IMG/VR virus record: IMGVR_UViG_3300010396_000091
Span: 1 to 27,423 of that record
Length of the DNA: 27,423 bases
From: a virus
Direction: 5' to 3' (one strand)
Shown: positions 7,278 through 14,275 of the stretch, piece by piece
Numbering within the stretch: the first letter of the stretch is position 1
Layout of the letters: each line of letters starts with the position of its first letter
Translations under genes and position numbers: made by a program
Notes under the pieces: model-generated
The model's input: only the letters and a program-made list of their open reading frames with translations
Told to the model about the DNA's origin: nothing
The model's database searches: none

Positions 7278-8201
7278 ATGGTTCCCGAGAATGACGACGA
7301 GCCGAAGGTTGAAGAGAAGACCGAGGGCGTAACGGTTGATCCGGATGACGTCGAAACTCCGACCGACAAGCCGGCCGAGACCGAGGAGCAGAAGCAGTCC
7401 CGGAAAGAGCGCCGTCAGGCGACCCTGCGCGACGAGAAAGAGGCCCGTCGTCAAGCCGATGAGCGTGCCCGTCTCGCCGAGGAGCGGGTTGCTCGCATCG
7501 AGCGCGATCTCGCCGAGACCCGTGGTTACGCCGCCGCTCTCGGCCAGCGCAACCAGGACGATCCCGCCGCCGCGCGCAAGACCAAGATCGCCTCTCTGGA
7601 AGACGAAGCCGATCGTCATCTCGCGAACGCCGGGATGGCCGCCGCTGCGAAGGACCAGGAACGCGCCAAGGCCGAGATGCGCGCGTACAACGCCAAGCAG
7701 CGCGAGATCGCCAAGCTGGAATTCCGCGCTGAGATGGAACCCGACATCGATCAGCGGTTCCAGCAGTTCCAGCGGCAGCAGCCGATGGCGATGACTCCGC
7801 AGCTCCTCCAGGCCCGCGATAGTCTCCAGCGCGAGTTTCCGTGGCTCACAACGAACAAGCGCGCTCTGGACGCGACCGACGCAGAGGTCGATCGCCGCAT
7901 GCGTTCCGGTCAGCAGTTCTCGTATGAGATGGCCCGAGTTGTCGCAGCCGAGGTTCAGCGCGATCTCAACCTCAAGATCAATACTCCCCCATCCGAGCGC
8001 TCCCGTGCCGCTTACCAGGCCCCCGGCGGCGGCGAAGGCGAAGGCGGCGGCGAAGGTCCCGTGACCGTTCGAATGGGCAAGGCCGAGAAGACGATGGCCC
8101 ACAAGTTGTACCCCGGTCTCGATCCGGCGGAAGCCGAGAAGAAGTGGGCGCGCGAGGTCGGCGCTCCCGAAGCTCGTCGCCAGGCCAAGGCCGGTCGGTA
8201 A
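7278..8201 (+). CDS. Scaffolding protein
   Basis: This 307-residue, highly charged protein has the usual scaffold composition. An acidic N-terminus (residues 1-38, many E and D) is followed by a long Arg/Glu/Ala coiled coil (about 39-155) and a Gln-rich stretch FQQFQRQQ (161-168). After a more globular segment (PWLTTNKRALDATDAEVDRRM), a Gly/Glu linker GGGEGEGGGEG (250-260) leads to a basic C-terminus (MGKAEKTMAHKLYPG...EVGAPEARRQAKAGR) that would bind the capsid shell, as in P22 scaffold. It starts at the ATG immediately after the co-chaperonin stop. The scaffold directs procapsid assembly and leaves before or during packaging. No protease motif is seen. The structured non-coding region follows immediately. 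Confidence 0.8.
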   Translation: MVPENDDEPKVEEKTEGVTVDPDDVETPTDKPAETEEQKQSRKERRQATLRDEKEARRQADERARLAEERVARIERDLAETRGYAAALGQRNQDDPAAARKTKIASLEDEADRHLANAGMAAAAKDQERAKAEMRAYNAKQREIAKLEFRAEMEPDIDQRFQQFQRQQPMAMTPQLLQARDSLQREFPWLTTNKRALDATDAEVDRRMRSGQQFSYEMARVVAAEVQRDLNLKINTPPSERSRAAYQAPGGGEGEGGGEGPVTVRMGKAEKTMAHKLYPGLDPAEAEKKWAREVGAPEARRQAKAGR

Positions 8202-8490
8202 GATTGAGGGAGAGCGTCTCGATCGGGCCGCGAGTCCAAAGGGCTGTGACATGGCCAGCCACGCGGGAGAGACGAGCCCACCGGGGAACGGCCCTTCGGG
8301 GCTGTACGACTCCGGGTTGTCGGCGCCCGCATGCGTTGCCCGTACGCCGGGGCGCCGACATAGAACCTAATCTTCGCGCCGCTCCATCTCGGCGCAAAGG
8401 GGAACCGTCGCCACCCAGGTCTGAACTCCAGCGCGGCGTAGCGCTGAAATCGACGGAGCGCACGGGGACCGCCAGCCGTACTGGCGGGTA
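8202..8490 (+). ncRNA. Candidate structured RNA between scaffold and capsid cluster
   Basis: No convincing gene occupies this stretch, but inverted repeats are dense. A nested domain pairs CGTCTC 8215-8220 with GAGACG 8269-8274, CCGCG 8228-8232 with CGCGG 8262-8266, and GGCTG 8242-8246 with CAGCC 8256-8260. Next comes a UUCG tetraloop hairpin (8289-8304, loop 8295-8298). A perfect 10-bp stem pairs TGTCGGCGCC 8318-8327 with 8351-8360. GCGCCG 8376-8381 pairs with CGGCGC 8390-8395. CCGTCG 8405-8410 pairs with CGACGG 8451-8456 around CAGCGC 8429-8434 / GCGCTG 8441-8446. CCGCCAG 8469-8475 pairs with CTGGCGG 8481-8487 over a 5-base loop. The C(UUCG)G loop favours the + strand as RNA. It matches no RNA class I recognise and is not tRNA-like. 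High GC makes chance stems common, so comparative support is missing. Confidence 0.4.
8469..8487 (+). other. Tight 7-bp hairpin at the end of the structured region
   Basis: CCGCCAG and CTGGCGG form a perfect 7-bp stem over the loop CCGTA. No T-run follows, so it is not a standard intrinsic terminator. It may be the 3' end of the structured RNA or a processing/stability element upstream of the candidate promoter. Confidence 0.45.
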
Positions 8491-8513
8491 GTTCGCTCAT
8501 CCACAGAAAACGT

Positions 8514-8541
8514 TTGCGTCATTACGTAGCTCGTGCATACT
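8514..8541 (+). promoter_or_regulatory. Possible promoter ahead of the capsid cluster
   Basis: TTGCGT (8514-8519), 16 bases, then CATACT (8536-8541) gives a weak sigma70-like pair in a locally AT-richer patch within a GC-rich gap. It would serve the virion gene at 8687 and the capsid genes. The match is modest (3/6 and 4/6). The rest of the gap, 8542-8686, holds further short inverted repeats, for example around 8635-8656, and no gene. Confidence 0.25.
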
Positions 8542-8686
8542 GGTAGCTAGCCTCCGATCTTACTGCGGGTCGGGTACGGTTTCGAAGTAAGCAGCGCCGC
8601 CCGGTAGTTCGGGGTCCGGTGGTCCGTTGACGCCTCTCGCGAATGGCATCGCGAGGAACGGTGAAACGAAGCCATTCGGAGATCCC

Positions 8687-9121
8687 ATGGCACGGCGCAA
8701 GCGACCCGACCCGACCGACACGAACATCCTCTCTGACCCGCAGTACGACCAAGTTCTCAACGCCGACCCGTCCAAGAAGTATTGGTACGTCTCGGATGAG
8801 GACATGCCGACCGCCTTTGGGCGCGGCTACGCGCGCACCGAGCGCAGCGCCAATGGCCCCCGCCCGGCCAAGTGGTACGACGGCATCGCCGATCACGGCC
8901 CCGGCTACCGCGTCAACAACCAGCTCACGTTGATGGAAATCGACAAGGAGCGCGGCGAGGCGATCCAGCACGCCGCCGAGGAACGCCATAACCGCGTCCT
9001 CAAGGCGACGCAGGCGAAGATCAAGGACCCGTCGCAGGACGACACCCGATATCTGTCCTATTCGAAGGACCCCGGCTACCGCAACCGTTTCAACGTCACC
9101 GCGTCTGAGGAGGCTCGATAA
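8687..9121 (+). CDS. Hypothetical virion-associated protein upstream of capsid genes
   Basis: The ATG at 8687 has GGAG 5 bases upstream and is preferred over an in-frame TTG at 8627 that lacks a good ribosome site. The 144-residue protein is hydrophilic, with a basic start (MARRKRPDPTD), Tyr/Trp/Asp-rich short motifs (KKYWYVSDEDMP, AKWYDGIADHGPGYR) and a central charged helix (MEIDKERGEAIQHAAEERHNR). It has no signal peptide, membrane segment or enzyme motif. Sitting 3 bases before the putative decoration gene and ahead of the major capsid gene, it is probably a minor head component or assembly factor. The function is unrecognised. Confidence 0.75.
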   Translation: MARRKRPDPTDTNILSDPQYDQVLNADPSKKYWYVSDEDMPTAFGRGYARTERSANGPRPAKWYDGIADHGPGYRVNNQLTLMEIDKERGEAIQHAAEERHNRVLKATQAKIKDPSQDDTRYLSYSKDPGYRNRFNVTASEEAR

Positions 9122-9124
9122 ATC

Positions 9125-9781
9125 ATGGCAAACGTCACTATTGGCGGCTTTCGAGCCGTCGGAACTCTTTCAGGGGGTCCGCTGCCGACTCCGCTCATTC
9201 GCCCCGTGGCGAATAACTACGGAACCCAGCTCAACAAGGGCGACTGGATCATTCCGGTAAGCGACGGCACGGTGGCTCAGGCTGCCGCCAACAGCACGAT
9301 TCTTCTCGGGGTCATCAATGCCTGCTCGTTCATCCAGGCCGGCGGCGCTTTCACGGGTCGTCGCACGATGAGCGATTTCATTCCGGCGAGCACTACGTTC
9401 TCTCCGACCACGGTCGGCAGCCCGAACGAATCGCTCGTTTCGTACATTCCCGGTACGGCTGACGTTATCTGGGAGGTCGACCTGAATGGGACGACTTCGA
9501 ACACGGTTGCCGGCCGTCTTGGCTTGATGGGTGAGAACTGCAACCTCGTTATCACGGGCACGCCGAGCACCACGATCGGAAATTCCTGCATGTTCCTGGA
9601 CGACAGCTCGCACGCTACGACCGCCGCGCAGTTCCGAATCATCGGGGTCCCCGGCTACTCGCTAGAGAACGGGCTCGACATCACTCAGGCGGGCATGGGC
9701 GATCCGACGCTCTCTCACTGCAAGGCCCTGGTGACTCTCAACCAGGGCTGGCTTCCTCCCTACACCACCTCGGGAACCTAA
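9125..9781 (+). CDS. Putative head decoration/structural protein
   Basis: This 218-residue beta-rich protein lies directly upstream of the major capsid protein, the normal place for a capsid decoration protein. An N-terminal VTIGGFRAVGTLSGG segment leads to NNYGTQLNKGDWIIPVSDGTV and STILLGVINACSF, the 'value, default, reset' strand pattern of small barrel head proteins. The remainder is Ser/Thr/Gly-rich strands ending in QGWLPPYTTSGT. GAGG lies upstream of the ATG (GAGGCTCGATAAATC). No catalytic motif is visible. The decoration role is inferred from position and composition; a minor capsid or head-fibre base protein is an alternative. Confidence 0.65.
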   Translation: MANVTIGGFRAVGTLSGGPLPTPLIRPVANNYGTQLNKGDWIIPVSDGTVAQAAANSTILLGVINACSFIQAGGAFTGRRTMSDFIPASTTFSPTTVGSPNESLVSYIPGTADVIWEVDLNGTTSNTVAGRLGLMGENCNLVITGTPSTTIGNSCMFLDDSSHATTAAQFRIIGVPGYSLENGLDITQAGMGDPTLSHCKALVTLNQGWLPPYTTSGT

Positions 9782-9790
9782 GGAGCGATC

Positions 9791-10702
9791 ATGGCTACGC
9801 CAATTCTCACCACCTCAAATATCCCGTCCACACTCAAGCCGACCCTCGACTTGGTGTGGGGCCAAGAGCAGAAAAAGAAGCTCTTTTGGAAGGACATGGG
9901 CTTCAAGGTGTCCAATTCAACGGACGCCTTCGAAGACGATCAGGAGTTCGCCGGCCTCGGGCCGGCGCCTGCGAAGGCGCAGGGCGCGATGCTCCAGTTC
10001 GACACCATTCAGCAGGGCTTCGCCAAGCGGTACACGCACGTCACCTATGGCCTCCGGTTCACTCTTTCGGAGGAAGCGATCGATGACTGCAAGTACGACG
10101 AGGCGATCAACGGTACGGAGAATCTGAGCAATTCGCTCAATCTCACTCAGGAGTATGTGATCAATTCGATCTTCATCAACTCCTTCTCGTCTTCGTTCGT
10201 CGGCGCCGATGCGCTGTCGCTCTGCAACACGGCCCACCTTCTCCCGAAGGGCGGCACGTACTCCAACATGTTCACGAACGCGCTCTCGCTGTCGGAAACG
10301 GCAATCGAGACCGCCCGCGCGAACATGGCGCAGCTCCCGGACTCGAACGGCTACATCGTCAACGGATATCGGCCAAAGCGCATCGTGGTCCCCGTTCAGT
10401 TGCTCTACCGGGCGATGCGCATCCTCAAGTCGGAGAAGCAGAACGACACGAACAACAACGCGATCAACGTGCTCAAGGGCATGGGTATCGAGGTCGCCGA
10501 GGAAGCGTCGCCGTACCTGACGAGCACCACGAACTGGTGGCTCGTGTCCGACATCAAGGCCGGCATCCGCGTCATTTGGCGCAAAAAGCCGATGTTCCGC
10601 GAGCACAACACCGAAGACAACTACACCTGCACGTACTCGGCCATCGAGCGGTTCTCCGCTGGCTGGACGAATCCGCGCGACGTGTACGGGTCGAACTCGT
10701 AA
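9791..10702 (+). CDS. Major capsid protein (HK97 fold, Mu gpT-like family)
   Basis: The 303-residue protein forms the icosahedral shell. The C-terminal half has a sequence typical of Mu-type major head subunits: PKRIVVPVQLLYRAMRIL, then GIEVAEEASPYLTSTTNWWL, DIKAGIRVIWRKKPMF and the ending YSAIERFSAGWTNPRDVYG. The N-terminus (to about residue 100) would form the N-arm and E-loop, with FAKRYTHVTYGLRFTLSEEAIDD as the spine entry. No long prohead-protease segment is seen at the N-terminus, consistent with a separate scaffold. A strong TAAGGAGCG ribosome site precedes the ATG and is nearly repeated before the next gene, fitting high expression. Confidence 0.88.
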   Translation: MATPILTTSNIPSTLKPTLDLVWGQEQKKKLFWKDMGFKVSNSTDAFEDDQEFAGLGPAPAKAQGAMLQFDTIQQGFAKRYTHVTYGLRFTLSEEAIDDCKYDEAINGTENLSNSLNLTQEYVINSIFINSFSSSFVGADALSLCNTAHLLPKGGTYSNMFTNALSLSETAIETARANMAQLPDSNGYIVNGYRPKRIVVPVQLLYRAMRILKSEKQNDTNNNAINVLKGMGIEVAEEASPYLTSTTNWWLVSDIKAGIRVIWRKKPMFREHNTEDNYTCTYSAIERFSAGWTNPRDVYGSNS

Positions 10703-10711
10703 GGAGCGGCC

Positions 10712-11650
10712 ATGGGTCACATCAACCGTACAAGTTCGTTCAAGAATCCGTTTGCGCTCCCTCCGTGGATCGTGGCGCCGAACGGAGGGGACGTCGTGTA
10801 CGTCTGCTCTCTCGGCGTCCAAAACGGCATTCAGGACGACATCGCGAGCAGGCTCTACACGACGCTCGATGCCGCGCTGAACGTGTGCCAGGCAAATCAG
10901 GGATGGACCGTGATCGTTCTTCCTGGCCACGCTGAGAACGTTACGACCACGCCAACGTTCAAGGCCGGCGTAACGATTGTCGGAGTGGGAACCGGAGACG
11001 AGCGCGGCACGTTCACCTGGACGGCGACCACCTCTCAGTGGGCGATCAACGTCGCGAACGTCAAGATTGCGAACTTGATTCTCAATCTTGCCGGAACTGC
11101 GGCGACGGCAACCACAAAGGCAATCGTCGTGACCGGGGCGAGTAGCACGATCTCCGGGTGTCGCGTCATCGCCGGTGCGGCTGGCGGAACACAGGTCGCC
11201 ACGATCGCATGCGAGTACGGCACGGGCGCGGGCAAGTTCACGTTCGGGGGTGACACCGAGGACGAAGGCAACATTGTCTTTGCCCCGGCCGATGCCGCCG
11301 TCGTGGCGTGTCTCAAGATCGTCGCCGCGCTCGATCAAGGCAAGATCAAGTGGAACAACATCAACGTGGGAATGTCGGCCACCACGGCCGGCGTCTGCAC
11401 GATGACGGTGGCGCCCACGAACATCGTGATCCGGAACAACATCTTCAACAACTCGATCACCAGTTCGACCAAGTGCTTTGTCGGCATCACGGCCGCGACC
11501 GGGTTCGTCGAGTACAACACCGGATACATCACGAACGCCACGGGCGGTGCCACCGCATTCGGCACGCTCGGATCGCTCCAACTCACCCAGAACTTCGGGT
11601 GCGCGGGCGGCGCGGTTACCGGCATTCTGATCGGAAGCGCCAGCTCGTAA
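10712..11650 (+). CDS. Right-handed beta-helix virion protein
   Basis: This 312-residue protein follows the capsid gene by 9 bases with the same strong TAAGGAGCG ribosome site, so it is probably made in quantity. After a short N-terminus (1-45), LYTTLDAALNVCQANQGWTVIVLPGHAE is the entry typical of pectate-lyase-like beta helices. Repeating short strands follow with Asn/Ile ladders (INVANVKIANLILNLAG, IVVTGASSTISGCRVIAG, NIVIRNNIFNNSITSS). No clear acidic catalytic triad can be assigned. The position beside the capsid rather than with the tailspikes suggests a head-surface decoration or head fibre; an enzymatic role cannot be excluded. A 9-bp inverted repeat lies just downstream. Confidence 0.75.
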   Translation: MGHINRTSSFKNPFALPPWIVAPNGGDVVYVCSLGVQNGIQDDIASRLYTTLDAALNVCQANQGWTVIVLPGHAENVTTTPTFKAGVTIVGVGTGDERGTFTWTATTSQWAINVANVKIANLILNLAGTAATATTKAIVVTGASSTISGCRVIAGAAGGTQVATIACEYGTGAGKFTFGGDTEDEGNIVFAPADAAVVACLKIVAALDQGKIKWNNINVGMSATTAGVCTMTVAPTNIVIRNNIFNNSITSSTKCFVGITAATGFVEYNTGYITNATGGATAFGTLGSLQLTQNFGCAGGAVTGILIGSASS

Positions 11651-11656
11651 CAAATC

Positions 11657-11686
11657 GCCGGGCCGTATCTTCGGGGGCGGCCCGGC
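11657..11686 (+). other. Perfect 9-bp inverted repeat (stem-loop)
   Basis: GCCGGGCCG (11657-11665) and CGGCCCGGC (11678-11686) enclose a 12-base loop in the 55-base gap after the beta-helix gene. There is no T-run, so it is a weak terminator candidate. It may attenuate read-through from the abundant capsid transcript or protect an mRNA 3' end. The GGAGG for the next gene lies just after it. Confidence 0.5.
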
Positions 11687-11705
11687 CTCGAACCGGAGGC
11701 CGCAC

Positions 11706-13259
11706 TTGGGCGACACGACGACCACCTACGTCCCTCGGGACTTCCGGCGCGTCTGTGACCAGTGCGGCAACCTGTACAATCGTTCCCAGCTTCGCCGCCG
11801 CCGGAACTGGATTTTCTGCGACGACTGCGAAGGCAAGGGAACGCGGATCATCGAGGAAGAGAACGAGGCGATTGCCCGCCAGCGCCCGTTCCGAATTCTT
11901 CCCGTTCCAAATCCGAAGCCGCTCCTGATCGAAAACCTCTACAACTACATTGCAGAGGAAGGAATCTTGTTCGACTTCATTCTGTCGACAGCACCGGCGC
12001 GCAATACCGGAGGGGCGAACGATCCCCTTGCTGCCGCATGGGCCGTTGCGTACCTGTCCGACGTGGTGACTCAGAACGCGACAACCTCCTTGACGACGAG
12101 ACCGGCAAGCTGGGTGGCCTCGGCGAAGATCAAGATCGCCTCGCTTCTGACGTACCTACTCACGCAGCAGAGCGGCAGCCCGACCGGCCCGAGCGTAACG
12201 GCGCAGGATCCGCGCTACGGCGGGTTTCTGTCCGGAGGCTTCTACGTCGCCTCGACGGTCATCGCGGCCGGGCGCGCTTTCATGAAGGCGTATTTTGCGC
12301 TCGGGACCGTCGAGTATCTCAATGCGGCGAACCGCTGCGCGACGTTCTTGCGGCACGCCCAGTGCGGCGATGTCCAGGTCACGCAGCACACCGTTTACCC
12401 GAACGGTGGAAGCGCGTATCACGTCGGTGGCGTCGCTTCGTCTGTGACAGATTCGACTGGATTCCAGTCCAATACGTTCAACCTGGCGGACGTCTACGCG
12501 GCAGTGTTCTTCAAGGAACTCGGGTCGGTGGTTGGACTGTCGACGACGTACGGAGACGCGAGTTCAACTTCGTTCTTTACCGCCTCGACGCAGGCGGCGC
12601 TTAGTACGATGATTTCTGAGCTGTCCACGTTCGCTGAAACCGGACCGAAGGACTCGGCTCACGGCGACGCGAACACGCCGGGGCTTTCCGCGACCGCGCC
12701 GAAGACCACGTATGTGGCATATCTGAGCACAGGGACCGGCAACGGTTCATGGGGAGCCCCGACGACCGTACCCGGATCGGCGATTGCGGGAGCCGTGGCC
12801 GGCTGCTTCGCCGCAAACGGGGCCGACGCGACGGTTACCGCCATGCTCGCGTGGCTTGCCGCAGGAACGTCGAACGCCGCGAACAGGACGCCGACGACGA
12901 ACACGGCGCAACAGACGCTCGACGGGATCACGGGGACGTATAGCCCGGCGACGGCACCAGCTACTGCCTTGACGGCATCTGCTCCGTTCACCGAGGCAAC
13001 AGGCGCGTTATACGACCTGGCGTCACTCGGCATTCTCGCGCCCGTCCTGAGCGCTACGAATGCCAACACCCTGCGTACTGCTCGAACGGCAGTCGCGCTC
13101 AGCGTGCCGTGGTCGACCTACTATCTGGATCTTAGGTCTCTCGGCGTTCTCGGGCGAGCTGGGCTTTCGCTGCAACCGCATTCGAGCGCCGGCCAGTCTA
13201 CCCCTGACGTGGTGTTCGCGGCGCAGTACGGAAACGTCTTTCGCTACTCAAATCCATGA
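11706..13259 (+). CDS. Unknown protein: N-terminal zinc ribbon plus possible (alpha/alpha) toroid
   Basis: The TTG start is chosen for the GGAGG 6 bases upstream. The 517-residue protein opens with four Cys in two CxxC pairs, C17/C20 and C38/C41, the layout of a zinc ribbon, then an acidic helix (EEENEAIARQRPF). The body from about residue 75 is Ala/Thr-rich and reads as alternating helices (DPLAAAWAVAYLSDVV, WVASAKIKIASLLTYLLTQQ, FNLADVYAAVFFKELGS) with loops such as DPRYGGFLSG and QHTVYPNGG. This spacing recalls helical toroids of glycosidases or lyases, but no catalytic residue can be assigned. It sits between the head genes and the gp4-like adaptor and overlaps the adaptor by ATGA. It could be a head/neck protein, a head fibre or an enzyme. 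Domain calls are by eye; function unknown. Confidence 0.6.
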   Translation: MGDTTTTYVPRDFRRVCDQCGNLYNRSQLRRRRNWIFCDDCEGKGTRIIEEENEAIARQRPFRILPVPNPKPLLIENLYNYIAEEGILFDFILSTAPARNTGGANDPLAAAWAVAYLSDVVTQNATTSLTTRPASWVASAKIKIASLLTYLLTQQSGSPTGPSVTAQDPRYGGFLSGGFYVASTVIAAGRAFMKAYFALGTVEYLNAANRCATFLRHAQCGDVQVTQHTVYPNGGSAYHVGGVASSVTDSTGFQSNTFNLADVYAAVFFKELGSVVGLSTTYGDASSTSFFTASTQAALSTMISELSTFAETGPKDSAHGDANTPGLSATAPKTTYVAYLSTGTGNGSWGAPTTVPGSAIAGAVAGCFAANGADATVTAMLAWLAAGTSNAANRTPTTNTAQQTLDGITGTYSPATAPATALTASAPFTEATGALYDLASLGILAPVLSATNANTLRTARTAVALSVPWSTYYLDLRSLGVLGRAGLSLQPHSSAGQSTPDVVFAAQYGNVFRYSNP

Positions 13260-13942
13260 CGACCTACTCTTTCGATCTGAATCTCCAGGCCATCGCGAAG
13301 AATGCGTACTTCTATGCGGGTCTCATTGGGCCGAATATTCAGCCCGACACCGATCAGCTCGCGGGCGCAAAAGATCTTATCAACATGCGGACGAAGGAAT
13401 TGCAGTCCGAGGGGATCATTCTCCGAACGCTGACGCAGCAGACGATTTCGCTTGTTGCTGGAACGGCGATCTATGCGATGGCGTCTTCCGTGCTCGACAT
13501 TGACACGGGCCACCCGTACGTAAGCGGCGGCGGGATCGACGTGCCGATGACCGAGTATTCCCGCGATCAATATATGTCACTCACGGTGAAGACTTTCACG
13601 GGCCAGCCGACCGCGTTCTACGTCGAGAAGACGCCGACGATCAATGTGTACCTATACCCGGTTCCAGATTCGTCGTGGACAACGATGACGCTTCCGATTA
13701 TCACTCTCTTGCCGGACTTGAACGTCGGAACTGACACGACCTCGCTCATGGCGAAGTACCTTCGCTGCCTTACACTGGGAGTCGCGGCAGACCTGGCCAT
13801 GTCCATGCTTCCGCAGCGCGCTCCGTTGCTGTTCGGGCAGTATGAAGAAGCGAAAAAGCTCGCCCGAAACGACGACACGGAACGCGGATCGCTGCGACTG
13901 ATCCCGGACTACGGCACCTACGGCTACGGAAGGCGGTTCTAG
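13256..13942 (+). CDS. Head-tail adaptor (P22 gp4-like)
   Basis: This 228-residue protein resembles the podovirus adaptor that binds under the portal ring and starts tail assembly. The N-terminal helical part (LQAIAKNAYFYAGLIG...AKDLINMRTKELQSEGI) is followed by a strand with the familiar adaptor signature QTISLVAGTAIYAMASSVLDID. The central beta part (AFYVEKTPTINVYLYPVPD) is followed by a long helix with the AADLAMSMLP...FGQYEEAKKLARNDDTERG pattern and an Arg-rich aromatic end. Size and order (capsid genes, adaptor, then tail hub) agree with P22-like genomes. The ATG overlaps the upstream stop (ATGA). The adaptor family is likely; no enzymatic muramidase motif like that reported for P22 gp4 can be assigned. 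Confidence 0.78.
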   Translation: MTTYSFDLNLQAIAKNAYFYAGLIGPNIQPDTDQLAGAKDLINMRTKELQSEGIILRTLTQQTISLVAGTAIYAMASSVLDIDTGHPYVSGGGIDVPMTEYSRDQYMSLTVKTFTGQPTAFYVEKTPTINVYLYPVPDSSWTTMTLPIITLLPDLNVGTDTTSLMAKYLRCLTLGVAADLAMSMLPQRAPLLFGQYEEAKKLARNDDTERGSLRLIPDYGTYGYGRRF

Positions 13943-14275
13943 ATGGGCATGCTTGGCGATATGATGACGATGAAACCGAGCGAGACCGGGAAGGATTCGG
14001 TCACGCTGGACGAGCTTGGCAGCCTGATTCCATCGGCAAATACGCACAAGCTCGACAAGTACGGCAACCCCGAGCGACCCAGGAGCGATCCATGGGGTGA
14101 CTACCTCGAAACAATGCAATACCTTACGCAGCCGAAAACGGACATGGGACCAGACGCTCGTCGCGCCCTTGGTGGTATGCCGCCTTTGCCGCCGGCACAG
14201 CATGATCCGGTGGAGATGCAGTCCTCGGGCCTCGGGAGCGCGATTATGTCACTGCTGTTCGGAGGCGCCAAGTGA
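13943..14275 (+). CDS. Small hypothetical protein between adaptor and tailspike
   Basis: The 110-residue product starts at the ATG immediately after the adaptor stop. It is Met/Gly/Pro-rich, with a charged middle (NTHKLDKYGNPERPRSDPWGDYLETMQ) and a Met/Leu-rich hydrophobic end (SGLGSAIMSLLFGGAK) that might anchor or pack against other tail parts. No known motif is visible. Its end overlaps the GTG of the tailspike (GTGA). It is probably a minor tail or neck component by position only. Confidence 0.7.
   Translation: MGMLGDMMTMKPSETGKDSVTLDELGSLIPSANTHKLDKYGNPERPRSDPWGDYLETMQYLTQPKTDMGPDARRALGGMPPLPPAQHDPVEMQSSGLGSAIMSLLFGGAK

Noticed and set aside
6717-8252. Long open frame on the - strand (511 codons) opposite the co-chaperonin and scaffold genes
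   Set aside because: It mirrors GC-rich genes with clear families on the + strand, has a repetitive Leu/Gly/Arg composition and no ribosome site; it is a shadow.
8469-8487. Intrinsic terminator
   Set aside because: The hairpin is strong but no T-run follows; kept only as a structural element.
8202-8686. tRNA or tmRNA in the non-coding gap
   Set aside because: No cloverleaf with a GGTTCGANTCC-like T-arm and CCA-side acceptor stem could be assembled, and no tmRNA-like ends were seen.
9917-11725. 602-codon open frame on the - strand opposite the capsid genes
   Set aside because: Arg/Asp/Val-rich shadow of the major capsid and beta-helix genes; no motif or start signal.
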